NCBI GenBank assembly: GCA_965199765.1
Contig: CBDATC010000001.1
Coordinates: forward strand, 310,001-374,000
Reading direction: 5' to 3'
DNA: 64,000 nucleotides
From: JAPOXR01 sp965199765
GTDB lineage: Bacteria; Pseudomonadota; Alphaproteobacteria; Rhodobacterales; Rhodobacteraceae
Part shown: positions 35,905 through 45,000 of the stretch, in pieces
Layout: every line of letters starts with the position of its first letter
Numbering within the stretch: the stretch's first letter is position 1
Position numbers and translations under genes: made by a program
The notes under the pieces: model-generated
Databases searched by the model: none
Seen by the model: only the letters and a program-made list of their open reading frames with translations
What the model was told of the DNA's origin: nothing

Positions 35905-36360
35905 ATGCCGAAGTTCGGAATTGCATCCCCTGAAGAATGCCGGGAATTGACCGGTTTAGAGTTTATTCAAGGTATATTGAATGGTGATTTGCCACATCCG
36001 CCTATCGCCGAAATACTCGGCTACCGCTTGGCCGAAGTCAGCGAAGGCCGCGTTGTTTTCAGCGGTCACGCTCGCAAAGAGTACGCCAACCCCATGGGCA
36101 CCATGCATGGCGGCTGGTACGGCACATTGCTGGACAGCGCCATGGCTTGCGCTGTCATGACCAAGGCCGGAAAGGGCCAACAATTCACCACTCTCGAATA
36201 CAAGGTTAATCTGACCAAACCGTTTCCCATCTGCGAATTAGCATATGCCGAGGGTTCTGTTCTTCATTTTGGCCGCCGAACGGCCACCGCCGAGGCAAAG
36301 CTTCTGGATGCTGAAGCACGCCAATATGCATTCGCGACAACCACCTGCATGCTGATTTGA
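35905..36360 (+). CDS. PaaI-family hotdog-fold thioesterase
   Basis: This 151-residue hotdog-fold acyl-CoA thioesterase shows the PaaI-type motif NPMGTMHGGWYGTLLDSAMACAV near residues 60-82, with HGG and the later Asp as catalytic residues, followed by TTLEYKVNLTKPF and TATAEAKLLDAEARQYAFATTTCML. It should hydrolyse an acyl- or aryl-CoA; which one is unknown. The ATG at 35905 is preferred over an in-frame TTG at 35887. It converges with efp with 34 bases between the ends. Confidence 0.87.
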   Translation: MPKFGIASPEECRELTGLEFIQGILNGDLPHPPIAEILGYRLAEVSEGRVVFSGHARKEYANPMGTMHGGWYGTLLDSAMACAVMTKAGKGQQFTTLEYKVNLTKPFPICELAYAEGSVLHFGRRTATAEAKLLDAEARQYAFATTTCMLI

Positions 36361-36394
36361 ACCTTAAGCAGCCAATCGCTGCGTTCTTCCGCCG

Positions 36395-36958
36395 TCAGGC
36401 CCGTTCGGCATATCCCACGGTTTCGGTGTTGACCATGACGGTTTCGCCAACTGAAACAAATGGCGGCACAAGGATGCGAATGCCATTATCCAGGATCGCT
36501 GGCTTAAAGCTGTTCGCGGCGGTTTGACCCGAGATCACCGGCTCGGTTTCTGCTATGCGGCAAGGCACCTTTTGCGGGAGGGTCATGCCCAGCGGCTCTT
36601 CACCGTAGAACTCGACCATCACTGTCATGCCGTCCTGAAGAAACGGTCTTTTGTCGCCAAGCAATTCGGAGTTCAAATAGATCTGTTCGAAATTCTCGGT
36701 ATCCATAAAAACCAAAAGCGGACCGTCTTCGTACAGAAACTGCTGTTCACGCTGTTCCAGCCTTATGCGTTCAACGCGGTCTGCCGATCGAAATCGCTCA
36801 TTCAGTTTTGAGCCGTTGCGCAGATTGCGCAACTCCGTCTGCGCAAACGCTCCGCCCTTGCCGGGTTTGACATGTTCTACCCGAACCACTGTCCAAAGCG
36901 CGTCATTGTGCTCCACAACATGGCCGGATTTTATCTCATTTCCATTAATTTTAACCAT
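36395..36958 (-). CDS. efp: Elongation factor P
   Basis: This factor enters ribosomes stalled at proline runs and promotes peptide bond formation. The 187 residues have the KOW-like N-terminal domain with the loop KPGKGGAF, where K34 is the residue modified by beta-lysyl transfer in E. coli. Two OB-fold domains follow (FLYEDGPLLVFMDTENFEQ and GETVMVNTETVGYAERA at the end). A lysine at position 34 suggests EpmA/EpmB-type modification rather than the arginine rhamnosylation seen in some others. The modifying genes are not in the window. Confidence 0.95.
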   Translation of the reverse strand: MVKINGNEIKSGHVVEHNDALWTVVRVEHVKPGKGGAFAQTELRNLRNGSKLNERFRSADRVERIRLEQREQQFLYEDGPLLVFMDTENFEQIYLNSELLGDKRPFLQDGMTVMVEFYGEEPLGMTLPQKVPCRIAETEPVISGQTAANSFKPAILDNGIRILVPPFVSVGETVMVNTETVGYAERA

Positions 36959-37139
36959 TCTTTAACAAAATTCCTTGACATTTGTCCCATTTATTGAGTA
37001 GAAAATTCATAGCGTTGGCCTTTGATCGATGCAAACTTCGATACTGGCTAGCAACATAGCGACTGTGTAAGCGGAGGGAGGCAATAGGACCGTTTGCGAT
37101 GGTCAGCGACCAAGAATGATTTGAGAAAGCACCAATCTG

Positions 37140-37451
37140 ATGGCCGAGCATGACAACACAGCCTACAATTACGAACAGGGATCGCGTGCGCGGAAGATGT
37201 TTGCAGCTGTCGTGCTTGCAGCACTTGATGATGCAATCGCCGATCACAAAAAATACGGAAACGGACCCGAGGTCATAGCGCGTTGGGCGCGTTCGCGGGA
37301 CGGCAAGGAAGTGCTGCGCTGCGCAGGGATAGATCCCAACGAACGCGTCATCGAAGGCCTCATTGGATTTGTTGAGAAAGGCATCCGCACCTCGGTCGCC
37401 TTGTCCCGTGAGGAAAGCGAACGGCGAAACCAACGGCGCGCTGCCGCTTGA
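37140..37451 (+). CDS. Small conserved protein, DUF6280-like
   Basis: This 103-residue soluble protein has RARKMFAAVVLAALDDAIAD, YGNGPEVIARWARSRDGKEVLRCAGIDPNERV and a helical C-terminus rich in Glu and Arg. I connect it with the DUF6280 family of alphaproteobacteria. The function is unknown; size and charge are compatible with a DNA- or protein-binding regulator. It lies divergently next to efp (181 bases apart). Only a weak ribosome site precedes the ATG. Confidence 0.7.
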   Translation: MAEHDNTAYNYEQGSRARKMFAAVVLAALDDAIADHKKYGNGPEVIARWARSRDGKEVLRCAGIDPNERVIEGLIGFVEKGIRTSVALSREESERRNQRRAAA

Positions 37452-37526
37452 AAGCAAACCGAATACCCCGCACGATTGTCCACATCCGCATTCAAACGGG
37501 TCGAATCAAATCTCAGCCAGTTTCGA

Positions 37527-38321
37527 TCAGCTATACATGAATTTGGACCAAGTCAAACTCATAACGACCTCTCCATAGGGAGAGGAGGCTCTGAATTCGT
37601 GCAGCACGAACAACCCACCCACCTCTGACATTCGGCGGAACGTGACTTGAAAGTCCTGCGTTGCTCCTCGGTCCATTTCGCGCTGCGGGTAACCATACAA
37701 GCGGATATATCGGCCCGAGCAAGTGGCTTCATCGCCGTCGACAATTGGCGGGTCCGCGATCAGTTTCGAATAGCGCTGACCGTCGAACAGGTTGATTTCA
37801 GAATCGCATAAGTCAGCGCCCCTGGTCGGCTTAATCGACAGAAACAGCAAAGACACCGGGTCAATCGTGTTCATCAGCTTGTCGGTGGTGATTTCGGCGG
37901 CTACATCTTTCGGTGGCTTCACCTCAATGGAATTGACCGAGCCGTCTTCTTTGTACGTCAATTTTCGGTACAAATCTTCGCCCTTTCTCGTACGGGTAGC
38001 TTCATAACGCACGGGCTGGACACTGCGCTCGATGATCCATCCCCGTGATTTCGCGCTCACGTACAGACCGAAGAGCATTCCTAAGATTCCGTCGGGAGAG
38101 ATTTCAGCGGTCACGCCATACGAACTTCCATCGGTTCGCGCTGCAAAACGCACGTCGGAAAGTCCAAAATTCCGCGCCGTCACTTGGTAGTGGGTATGGA
38201 GTTCCAATGCACCGCTTTCGCCCGGTTCACTGGCCAGTGATTGACTGCACGAAGCTGCAGCCATACCCAATGCCGCCACTGCGAGAATCGGTTTCATCGC
38301 TTTCTTCATCAATCCACTCAT
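37527..38321 (-). CDS. DUF3108-type exported protein
   Basis: This 264-residue protein has an N-terminal signal peptide (hydrophobic residues 10-22, MAAASC, cleavage near residue 25-31). The mature part has the DUF3108 layout, beta-rich and ending in FRASSPYGEVVMSLTWSKF: HYQVTARNFGLSDVRFAARTDGSSYGVTAEI, RGWIIERSVQPVRYEATRTRKG and TIDPVSLLFLSI. Members are predicted periplasmic barrel or lipid-binding-like proteins without an assigned role. The real start could also be the next Met at 38309, which begins MKKAMKPI, a better signal-peptide start. Confidence 0.8.
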   Translation of the reverse strand: MSGLMKKAMKPILAVAALGMAAASCSQSLASEPGESGALELHTHYQVTARNFGLSDVRFAARTDGSSYGVTAEISPDGILGMLFGLYVSAKSRGWIIERSVQPVRYEATRTRKGEDLYRKLTYKEDGSVNSIEVKPPKDVAAEITTDKLMNTIDPVSLLFLSIKPTRGADLCDSEINLFDGQRYSKLIADPPIVDGDEATCSGRYIRLYGYPQREMDRGATQDFQVTFRRMSEVGGLFVLHEFRASSPYGEVVMSLTWSKFMYS

Positions 38322-38724
38322 AAAGGCATGCTTAGGCAGGCGGCACTACACTGGACCTAAATTCAATTAAAGCATTCAAGCAATAAATCACGCGCTGCCG
38401 GCAAGTTGCAAAAAAAAATTTACGATTGAACCGCGTCTGCAATCCTGGTCAGTGATTCTCGATTCCCAAGGCTCCCGGTGATGCGGACACACAGCCAGCT
38501 TTGGACTGCAGAAAAACTGGAAATTCGCTCGCGAATCATCCAAGCTGAAAACAAGCAAACGCTCAGTCGAACGCAAAATCAAATAGGTTAGTTGCTTCGG
38601 TTAATCAAGTTGCACACGAACAGAAAGGTGAGGTCGTGCCGTGAGGCAGCAAAGGGCTGTGGAAAATATCAAAGATGAAAACCCCAATTCCAAGAAATGA
38701 CCATTCGTTCAACCGGAGCCACCC
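38322..38724. other. Intergenic region, no gene recognised
   Basis: I see no supported gene in these 403 bases between the divergent DUF3108 and meaB genes. It should hold both promoters. The stretch ends in a GGAG just upstream of the meaB start. Confidence 0.4.
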
Positions 38725-39729
38725 ATGATGGATCATCGTCGCCTGGCGCGGGATTTGAGAACAGGTGACCGGCACAGCCTTTCACGTGCGATAACACTTA
38801 TTGAGAGCGTCAAACCGGAACACCGTCAATTGGCCGATTTGCTGATCTCCACATTAGCCGAGAACAGGCGGACTTCTTCGCTTAGAATCGGCTTGAGCGG
38901 TTCGCCTGGCACTGGCAAATCCACATTGATCAACCGGCTTGGCATGCAGCTCATCGATTCCGGCAAACGGATCGCGGTGCTGGCTGTCGACCCATCTTCG
39001 GAACGCTCGGGCGGGTCAATTCTCGGAGATAAGACCCGTATGGACGAATTATCGAACGAAGCCCAGGCCTTTATTCGTCCCTCTCCAACCAACAGAGTGC
39101 TTGGAGGAGTGGCCGCCCGAACCCGCGACACGATTTTTCTTTGTGAACATGCAGGATTCGACATCATTTTTGTTGAAACAACAGGAGTTGGACAATCCGA
39201 AACTCTCGTTGCCAATCTGACTGATATTTTCTTGCTGCTCATCGCGCCTGCCGCAGGCGACGAGTTGCAGGGTGTGAAACGGGGAATCATGGAAATGGCT
39301 GACCTGTTGGCCATTACCAAAGCGGATGGCGACCTCAGAGCGACTGCAGAGCAAACATGCGCCGAATATGCCTCCGCGCTGCACTTGTTCGCGCGACGGG
39401 AAAAGGACCCGCCAGATTATCCAAAAGCAGTCAAAATTTCGGCTTTCGACCCCGAACTGCTGCAGGGCCTCTGGCACCATATTTCGGAAATCGCGCTTTG
39501 GCGGCGGCGCAGCGGAGTGTGGATTGGCGAACGCAAGCGACAGGACCGGTTATGGATTCTGTCTCAGTTGCGCGAAAGCCGATTGAACGCGTTAGAAAAC
39601 GACCAGATTTTTCTAAACGCTCAACGCGCTCTAAACACAATTGTTGCTGAAGGTGGCACATCCTATGAAAGGGAAGTTCGCGAGCTGCTGCGCAAGATCG
39701 AAGGCGGTGGAACCATGAGTCCCGCATAG
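38725..39729 (+). CDS. meaB: Methylmalonyl-CoA mutase-associated GTPase MeaB
   Basis: This cytoplasmic G3E-family GTPase loads and guards the B12 cofactor of methylmalonyl-CoA mutase. The 334 residues include the P-loop IGLSGSPGTGKSTLINRLG (about residues 55-73), VDPSSERSGGSILGDKTRM, the Walker B region DIIFVETTGVGQSET and the base-specificity motif TKAD. The C-terminal helical part (residues 260-334) serves dimerisation. Together with pccB and cobD it points to propionyl-CoA use through succinyl-CoA; the mutase itself is outside the window. GGAG is placed 9 bases before the ATG. Confidence 0.95.
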   Translation: MMDHRRLARDLRTGDRHSLSRAITLIESVKPEHRQLADLLISTLAENRRTSSLRIGLSGSPGTGKSTLINRLGMQLIDSGKRIAVLAVDPSSERSGGSILGDKTRMDELSNEAQAFIRPSPTNRVLGGVAARTRDTIFLCEHAGFDIIFVETTGVGQSETLVANLTDIFLLLIAPAAGDELQGVKRGIMEMADLLAITKADGDLRATAEQTCAEYASALHLFARREKDPPDYPKAVKISAFDPELLQGLWHHISEIALWRRRSGVWIGERKRQDRLWILSQLRESRLNALENDQIFLNAQRALNTIVAEGGTSYEREVRELLRKIEGGGTMSPA

Positions 39730-39877
39730 AGCAGCACGCAAATGTCGGCATTGACACCCTCGATCAAAGTGCTCAACCCTACCTTGACGGGGTCAGCAAT
39801 TTGGCTTAGTGGCTGCGCGTACATAAAAGCCAACCAAACAGGGCTGACCTTCAGTCCAAACCATCTAGGAATGTGCG

Positions 39878-40186
39878 ATGTCCCGCAGATGCGAATTGAC
39901 TGGTAAAGGATGCCTGACAGGAAACAACGTCAGCCATGCCCAAAATAAAACAAAACGGAGATTTCTGCCAAATCTTAACCGTGTGACGCTTGAATCGGAA
40001 ATTCTGAAAAAGTCATTCAAACTTCGTGTTTCGGCAGCGGCGCTCAGGACTGTTGACCATAGGGGTGGGTTAGATGGATTTCTTTCAAAAGAAGCTGATG
40101 GAGCTTTGTCTCCCAAAGCCCTCAGAATCAAACGTTCGATCGAAAAAGTGCAGTCGGAAGCCGCTACGCCTTCTGCACCCGCTTAA
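39878..40186 (+). CDS. rpmB: 50S ribosomal protein L28
   Basis: This 102-residue protein matches L28 from end to end: SRRCELTGKGCLTGNNVSHAQNKTKRRFLPNL, then FKLRVSAAALRTVDHRGGLDGFL and LSPKALRIKRSIEKVQ. Zinc-type Cys residues are present only at CELTGKGC. AGGA lies 7 bases before the ATG. The next gene, for a copper chaperone, follows after 26 bases, so they may share a transcript. rpmG is not adjacent. Confidence 0.95.
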   Translation: MSRRCELTGKGCLTGNNVSHAQNKTKRRFLPNLNRVTLESEILKKSFKLRVSAAALRTVDHRGGLDGFLSKEADGALSPKALRIKRSIEKVQSEAATPSAPA

Positions 40187-40212
40187 CGCAAAGAATTCAG
40201 CAAGACTCTCCC

Positions 40213-40671
40213 TTGCTCTTCCCAAATCCAAACATTCTGATGGCTGTGGTTGCCTTGGCAATGCTATCAGCCTCTGGAGCGGCAGTCAGCGAAAGCAAAG
40301 AAAATTGTCTCCCGATTGCCGGGGAAGCGATTATGAAAATCGCTTATCCGAGCGCAAAAGTCGCTTCGGTCTATTTGCGCATTGTCAACCCATGCAACCA
40401 ACAACACACACTGGTTGCCGCCAGCAGTTCAGACGCGAAACGTGTTGAGATCCATGAAACCGTGGAAAACGACGAAGGCGTTCTGTCTATGCGGCCGGTG
40501 CAGGAAGGGATCGTAATTCCATCGGATTCCGAGCTGACGCTGGACCCAGGCGGGCTCCACTTGATGATTATGGGGCTTAACCAAACTGGAAGTGAATATG
40601 ACGCAATCGATTTGAAGTTGGAATTCAACAATATAGAGTATCTCAACATATCCGCGGCGCGCATGAATTAG
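40213..40671 (+). CDS. PCu(A)C-type periplasmic copper chaperone
   Basis: This 152-residue protein has a signal peptide (hydrophobic residues 8-24) and the copper motif of the PCu(A)C family: HETVENDEGVLSM, about 21 residues, then HLMIMGL, i.e. H(x)nM...HxM. Such proteins carry Cu(I) to cytochrome c oxidase. The frame opens with a TTG at 40213 shortly after rpmB; I see no better ATG before the signal peptide. CLPI and NPC add two Cys outside the motif. Confidence 0.87.
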   Translation: MLFPNPNILMAVVALAMLSASGAAVSESKENCLPIAGEAIMKIAYPSAKVASVYLRIVNPCNQQHTLVAASSSDAKRVEIHETVENDEGVLSMRPVQEGIVIPSDSELTLDPGGLHLMIMGLNQTGSEYDAIDLKLEFNNIEYLNISAARMN

Positions 40672-40770
40672 AAGAACTGCAACACCGCTGAAGGACTGTG
40701 CCAGCACAATCCTGCGCTTTTAATTTGCTGCATTCGCCAAGGGCGATCATCGAGCCTGCCCCCAAGAGCT

Positions 40771-42573
40771 ATGGAAAATCTTTCTCTCATTCGGAACTTT
40801 TCGATCGTCGCGCACATAGATCACGGGAAAAGCACGCTGGCAGACCGCCTGATGCAGCTGACCGGAACAGTCAGCGACCGCGAAATGAAAGCACAGCTTC
40901 TTGACTCGATGGACATTGAGAGGGAACGCGGGATCACGATCAAGGCCAATACCGTCAGAATCAATTATCACTCGCAATCAGGTGGAGACTACATTCTGAA
41001 CCTGATTGACACCCCTGGCCATGTCGACTTCACTTACGAAGTCTCGCGCTCGATGCATGCGGTAGAAGGCTCGCTCCTGGTCGTGGACGCGTCGCAGGGC
41101 GTCGAAGCGCAAACTCTTGCAAATGTTTATCAGGCGATCGAAGCTGATCACGAGATCGTCCCTGTTCTCAACAAGATCGATCTGCCGGCCTCCGATGCCG
41201 ACGAAGCTAAACGGCAGATTGAAGATGTTATTGGCATTGATGCTTCGGATGCCGTTCTGGTTTCCGCCAAGACAGGGGACGGCATACCAGACCTTCTGGA
41301 AGCGATCGTAAATCGTCTTCCCGCTCCGGTCGGCAATTCGTCGGCGCCCTTGAAAATTATGCTGGTTGACAGCTGGTATGACGCATATCTGGGTGTGATC
41401 GTTTTGATTCGCGTCATCGACGGCATCTTGCGCAAAGGCGATCGTATCCGAATGATGTCCACCGGCGCGGTTTACCCAGTCGATAAAGTCGGCGTCTTCA
41501 AACCGGAAATGACGGACGTGGATGCTTTGAGCGCCGGTGAGATGGGATTCCTGACCGCATCAATCAAGCGGGTCCGCGACACCAGAGTTGGCGACACCAT
41601 AACCCATGAGCGCAACGGCTGCACACAACCCGTTGAAGGTATGAAGCCCAGTAAACCGGTGGTTTTCTGCGGATTGTTTCCGTCGGACAACAATGAATAC
41701 GAAAATCTCCGCGATGCGATCGAAAAAATTTCACTGAACGACGCGTCTTTCAGCAACGAACCCGAGTCTTCGACCGCATTGGGATTTGGCTTCAGATGCG
41801 GATTTCTCGGCTTGCTTCACATGGAAGTCATTCGGGAACGGCTTGAACGCGAATATGACCTTAGTCTGGTGACAACCGCTCCCTCTGTCATCTTTCATGT
41901 TCACATTCGCGACGGCACCACCCGGGAAGTCTACAATCCAGCCGATATGCCGGATGCGGAGCTCGTCGTCGAAATCGAAGAACCGAGAATTGACGCAACG
42001 ATTCTAACTCCGGACGAGTTTTTGGGAAGCGTCCTCGGACTTTGCCACGAACGGCGCGGTGTTCAGAAACAGTTCGCATATGTCGGCAAACGCGCGATGG
42101 TCGAATTTGATCTGCCACTCAATGAAGTGGTCTTTGATTTCTATGATCGACTGAAATCGATTTCCCGGGGCTATGCTTCTTTTGATTATTCGATCCGGGG
42201 ATATCAAGCGGACGATTTGGTGAAGATGCAGATTCTCGTCAACGACGATCCCGTTGATGCGCTTTCCATCATGGTTCATCGGAGCAAAGCGGAAGCGCGG
42301 GGAAGAGCGATGTGCGAAAAGCTCAAGGAATTGATTCCGCGCCACCTCTTTAAAATCCCGATTCAAGCGGCCATTGGTGGTCGAATCATTGCCCGTGAAA
42401 CAATTTCTGCCATGCGCAAAGATGTAACCGCAAAATGCTATGGCGGCGACATCACTCGAAAACGGAAGCTCTTGGACCGGCAAAAGGAAGGCAAACGCCG
42501 CATGCGTCAGTTTGGACGCGTGAACATACCACATGATGCGCTGATCAGCGCGCTGCGTGTGGACAGCCGCTGA
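40771..42573 (+). CDS. lepA: Elongation factor 4 (LepA)
   Basis: This translational GTPase acts on stalled or mis-translocated ribosomes and in ribosome biogenesis. The 600 residues match. G1 reads IVAHIDHGKSTLADRLM (residues 10-26), the switch region DSMDIERERGITIKANTV, G3 NLIDTPGHVDFTYEVSRSM, G4 LNKIDLP and G5 VSAKTGDG. The family-specific C-terminal domain contains AKCYGGDITRKRKLLDRQKEGKRRMRQFG. It is followed by a small membrane-protein gene 15 bases downstream. Confidence 0.97.
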   Translation: MENLSLIRNFSIVAHIDHGKSTLADRLMQLTGTVSDREMKAQLLDSMDIERERGITIKANTVRINYHSQSGGDYILNLIDTPGHVDFTYEVSRSMHAVEGSLLVVDASQGVEAQTLANVYQAIEADHEIVPVLNKIDLPASDADEAKRQIEDVIGIDASDAVLVSAKTGDGIPDLLEAIVNRLPAPVGNSSAPLKIMLVDSWYDAYLGVIVLIRVIDGILRKGDRIRMMSTGAVYPVDKVGVFKPEMTDVDALSAGEMGFLTASIKRVRDTRVGDTITHERNGCTQPVEGMKPSKPVVFCGLFPSDNNEYENLRDAIEKISLNDASFSNEPESSTALGFGFRCGFLGLLHMEVIRERLEREYDLSLVTTAPSVIFHVHIRDGTTREVYNPADMPDAELVVEIEEPRIDATILTPDEFLGSVLGLCHERRGVQKQFAYVGKRAMVEFDLPLNEVVFDFYDRLKSISRGYASFDYSIRGYQADDLVKMQILVNDDPVDALSIMVHRSKAEARGRAMCEKLKELIPRHLFKIPIQAAIGGRIIARETISAMRKDVTAKCYGGDITRKRKLLDRQKEGKRRMRQFGRVNIPHDALISALRVDSR

Positions 42574-42588
42574 TTGCCAAGGGTTGAT

Positions 42589-43119
42589 ATGCTGACTCCG
42601 AATCAAACAAAAATTGGTGCCAGCAACACAGAACCGGTCATGTGCCTGCGGCCTTCGCGCATTCGGAGGGGCTTCGGCATCGGTGCGCTGATCATGCTCG
42701 GAACCGTCTTGATCTATGTGGCGCTGACCGCTCACGGGTCGGTGGCATCCACCGCTTCCCTTGCCTTGGCAGCGGCTGGTTCTTACTTTGTCAGCTGGCG
42801 CATGTGGAAAGCGACTCTTGTCGGCCTGGAATTGCGCAGGTACGGCCTGCATACCACCAATGGCGAATTGGTCGCCGCCTTTGACAACGTCCGGCAGATC
42901 GAGCGTGGGATGTTTGCCTTCAAACCTTCAAACGGTTTCTTGATTGTTTTGCGCGAGCCGATGACCCGCTCTTGGAATCCAGGTCTTTGGTGGCGATTGG
43001 GGAGACGGGTTGGAGTTGGCGGAGTCACACCTCGCGCCGAAGGCAAGGTCATGGCGGAAACCATGGCCTTGCTAATTGATCAACAACAGAAGCTCAGCAA
43101 TCACGGCAAAGGAAGCTGA
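42589..43119 (+). CDS. Predicted membrane protein of unknown function
   Basis: This 176-residue protein has two hydrophobic segments (about residues 33-50 and 55-73, IGALIMLGTVLIYVAL and TASLALAAAGSYFV), followed by a cytoplasmic PH-like part with GLELRRYGLHTTNGELVAAFDNVRQIERG. The pattern of membrane hairpin and beta-rich tail occurs in small bacterial membrane proteins without a named role. AAGGG lies 5 bases upstream of the ATG at 42589; an in-frame TTG at 42574 directly after the lepA stop is less likely. It is probably cotranscribed with lepA. Confidence 0.65.
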   Translation: MLTPNQTKIGASNTEPVMCLRPSRIRRGFGIGALIMLGTVLIYVALTAHGSVASTASLALAAAGSYFVSWRMWKATLVGLELRRYGLHTTNGELVAAFDNVRQIERGMFAFKPSNGFLIVLREPMTRSWNPGLWWRLGRRVGVGGVTPRAEGKVMAETMALLIDQQQKLSNHGKGS

Positions 43120-43167
43120 CGGCTGCAGTCATTGGGGCAGTATGCCGCCTATCTTTTGCAAACCGAA

Positions 43168-44595
43168 TCAAATTCCTTTCGATTGGTAGCTAGCCGCGAC
43201 GCGTTGAATGGCTACCAAATACGCCGCTGTCCGCAGGTCGCGGACCTCCGGCTGCTTATTCAAAACATCCCGCATCGACTGATAAGCCAGGCGCATCGTG
43301 TCATCCAGACCTGAACGCACAAGCTCCAGCTCGCCTGCGCCTCGGCTATAACGGTGCAAAAACCTATCAGAAAGCGATACAGGAATTTCAGCCGCCGCGA
43401 ACAACCGGTTGAGTTCGGCTATCAGAAGTTGATTTCTGCCTTCCTCCTCACGCCGTTGCATTCTGCCGAATCGAATGTGGCTCAAATTCTTTACCCACTC
43501 GAAATACGAAACCGTGACACCTCCTGCGTTCGCATAAAGATCGGGAATAATCACTGTTCCCTTTTTCCGCAGGATTTCATCTGCCGACGCGGTAACCGGA
43601 CCGTTCGCCGCTTCAACGATGAGCGGGACTTTCAACCGTTCCGCATTCTCGGTTGTAATCGACCCCTCTATGGCCGCAGGAATCAAAATATCGCACTCTT
43701 CTTCCAGCAGCGACGCGCCATTTTCAACAAACGTGCCGCGGCCGAAGCCTTTGACACCACCTGTCTCGGCGATATGACCGTGCAAAGCCTCGATATCGAT
43801 GCCGCTAGGGTCGTGCAGCGCTCCATCCCGTTCGATGACGCCGACAATCTTTGCCTCGCTCTCGGTCGAAAGGAACAGCCCAGCATGATAGCCAACATTT
43901 CCGAGACCCTGCACGATGACTGATTTTCCTTCCAATCCCCCCGACAAATTTGCCCGAGCCACATCTTCGGGATAGCGGAAAAACTCTTCCAAAGCGTACT
44001 GAACGCCCCGACCAGTCGCTTCGACACGACCTGCGATCCCGCCGGCATTGAGCGGTTTACCGGTCACACACGCTCTCGAATTGATATCGGTTGTGTTCAT
44101 GCGGGCATACTGGTCGGCGATCCAAGCCATTTCACGTTCGCCTGTCCCCATATCGGGCGCAGGAACATTTTGGCTGGGATGAATAAGATCCCGTTTTGCC
44201 AACTCATAGGCAAATCGTCTGGTGATCAATTCGAGTTCGCTGGCCGAGTATTCCGAAGGATTAATGCACAATCCCCCTTTTGAACCGCCAAATGGCGTTT
44301 CAACAAGCGCGCATTTGAATGTCATCAGCGAAGCGAGCGCCTCCACTTCATCCTGATTGACACTGTCTGCATAGCGTATACCGCCTTTTACCGGCTCCAT
44401 ATGTTCCGAGTGAACGGACCGATAACCGGTGAAGGTTTCGATCTTTCCGCGAATGCGCACCCCGAAACGGACTGTATAGGTGCTGTTGCAAACACGGATT
44501 TTCTCTTTGAGGCCGGAAGGAAGATCAATGAACGCAGCCGCTCTGTCGAACATTGCTTCTACAGACTCACGAAACGATAATTCAGTATTTTGCAT
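43168..44595 (-). CDS. Glu/Leu/Phe/Val-type dehydrogenase (glutamate dehydrogenase)
   Basis: This NAD(P)-dependent amino-acid dehydrogenase is most likely for glutamate to 2-oxoglutarate and ammonia. From the ATG at 44595 it has 475 residues. The substrate lysines are seen in EPVKGGIRYA and FGGSKGGLCINPS, the catalytic Asp region in NVPAPDMGTGEREMAWIADQY, and the dinucleotide site in VIVQGLGNVGYHAGLFL. PDLYANAGGVTVSYFEWVKN closes the core. The start at 44595 is supported by GGGAGGAAAA directly upstream; a longer frame to 44646 lacks this. It is convergent with the lepA gene group. Confidence 0.92.
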   Translation of the reverse strand: MQNTELSFRESVEAMFDRAAAFIDLPSGLKEKIRVCNSTYTVRFGVRIRGKIETFTGYRSVHSEHMEPVKGGIRYADSVNQDEVEALASLMTFKCALVETPFGGSKGGLCINPSEYSASELELITRRFAYELAKRDLIHPSQNVPAPDMGTGEREMAWIADQYARMNTTDINSRACVTGKPLNAGGIAGRVEATGRGVQYALEEFFRYPEDVARANLSGGLEGKSVIVQGLGNVGYHAGLFLSTESEAKIVGVIERDGALHDPSGIDIEALHGHIAETGGVKGFGRGTFVENGASLLEEECDILIPAAIEGSITTENAERLKVPLIVEAANGPVTASADEILRKKGTVIIPDLYANAGGVTVSYFEWVKNLSHIRFGRMQRREEEGRNQLLIAELNRLFAAAEIPVSLSDRFLHRYSRGAGELELVRSGLDDTMRLAYQSMRDVLNKQPEVRDLRTAAYLVAIQRVAASYQSKGI

Positions 44596-44709
44596 TTTTC
44601 CTCCCGTGTCTTCACTCCAAAGACAGCGTATCAATAATCCTGCCAAGCTAACTGTTAATGCGAAGCAGTAGCAACCCGATTTCTGTAATCAGCTCAACAC
44701 AAAGTTTGA

Positions 44710-44786
44710 TGGTACCGCCTCCCCGGCTCGAACGGGGGACCTCTAGATCCACAATCTAGCGCTCTAACCAGCTGAGCTAAGACGGC
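44710..44786 (-). tRNA. tRNA-His (GUG anticodon)
   Basis: The minus strand folds into a full cloverleaf: acceptor GCCGTCT paired with AGGCGGT, D-arm GCTC...GAGC, anticodon arm CTAGATTGTGGATCTAG with the GTG anticodon in the loop, and T-arm CCCCG-TTCGAGC-CGGGG. CCA is encoded. The first pair is G1:U72 and the discriminator base is A73, and no unpaired G precedes G1. This differs from the usual histidine identity (G-1:C73) but agrees with the form described for a clade of alphaproteobacteria. Confidence 0.97.
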
Positions 44787-45000
44787 TTATCATGCGCTTA
44801 GCATCTTGATGATCATTCTTCAACCGCCGCAAGGTATTTTGAATACAAACCATTCGAGATTTTCCAATACTACATTCAGGTAACGGCGGTCACCAGCGAA
44901 ACATACCGCCGACGCTTTTCCTTTCTCTTTGCCGAATACCCGTCCGGTCGTCCGCTAACCGAAACACGCTGCGCGTCTTCCATCCGCGGCAATCCTCAAT

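Noticed and set aside
38388..38582. A 64-codon minus-strand frame between the DUF3108 and meaB genes
   Set aside because: No ribosome site and no known similarity.
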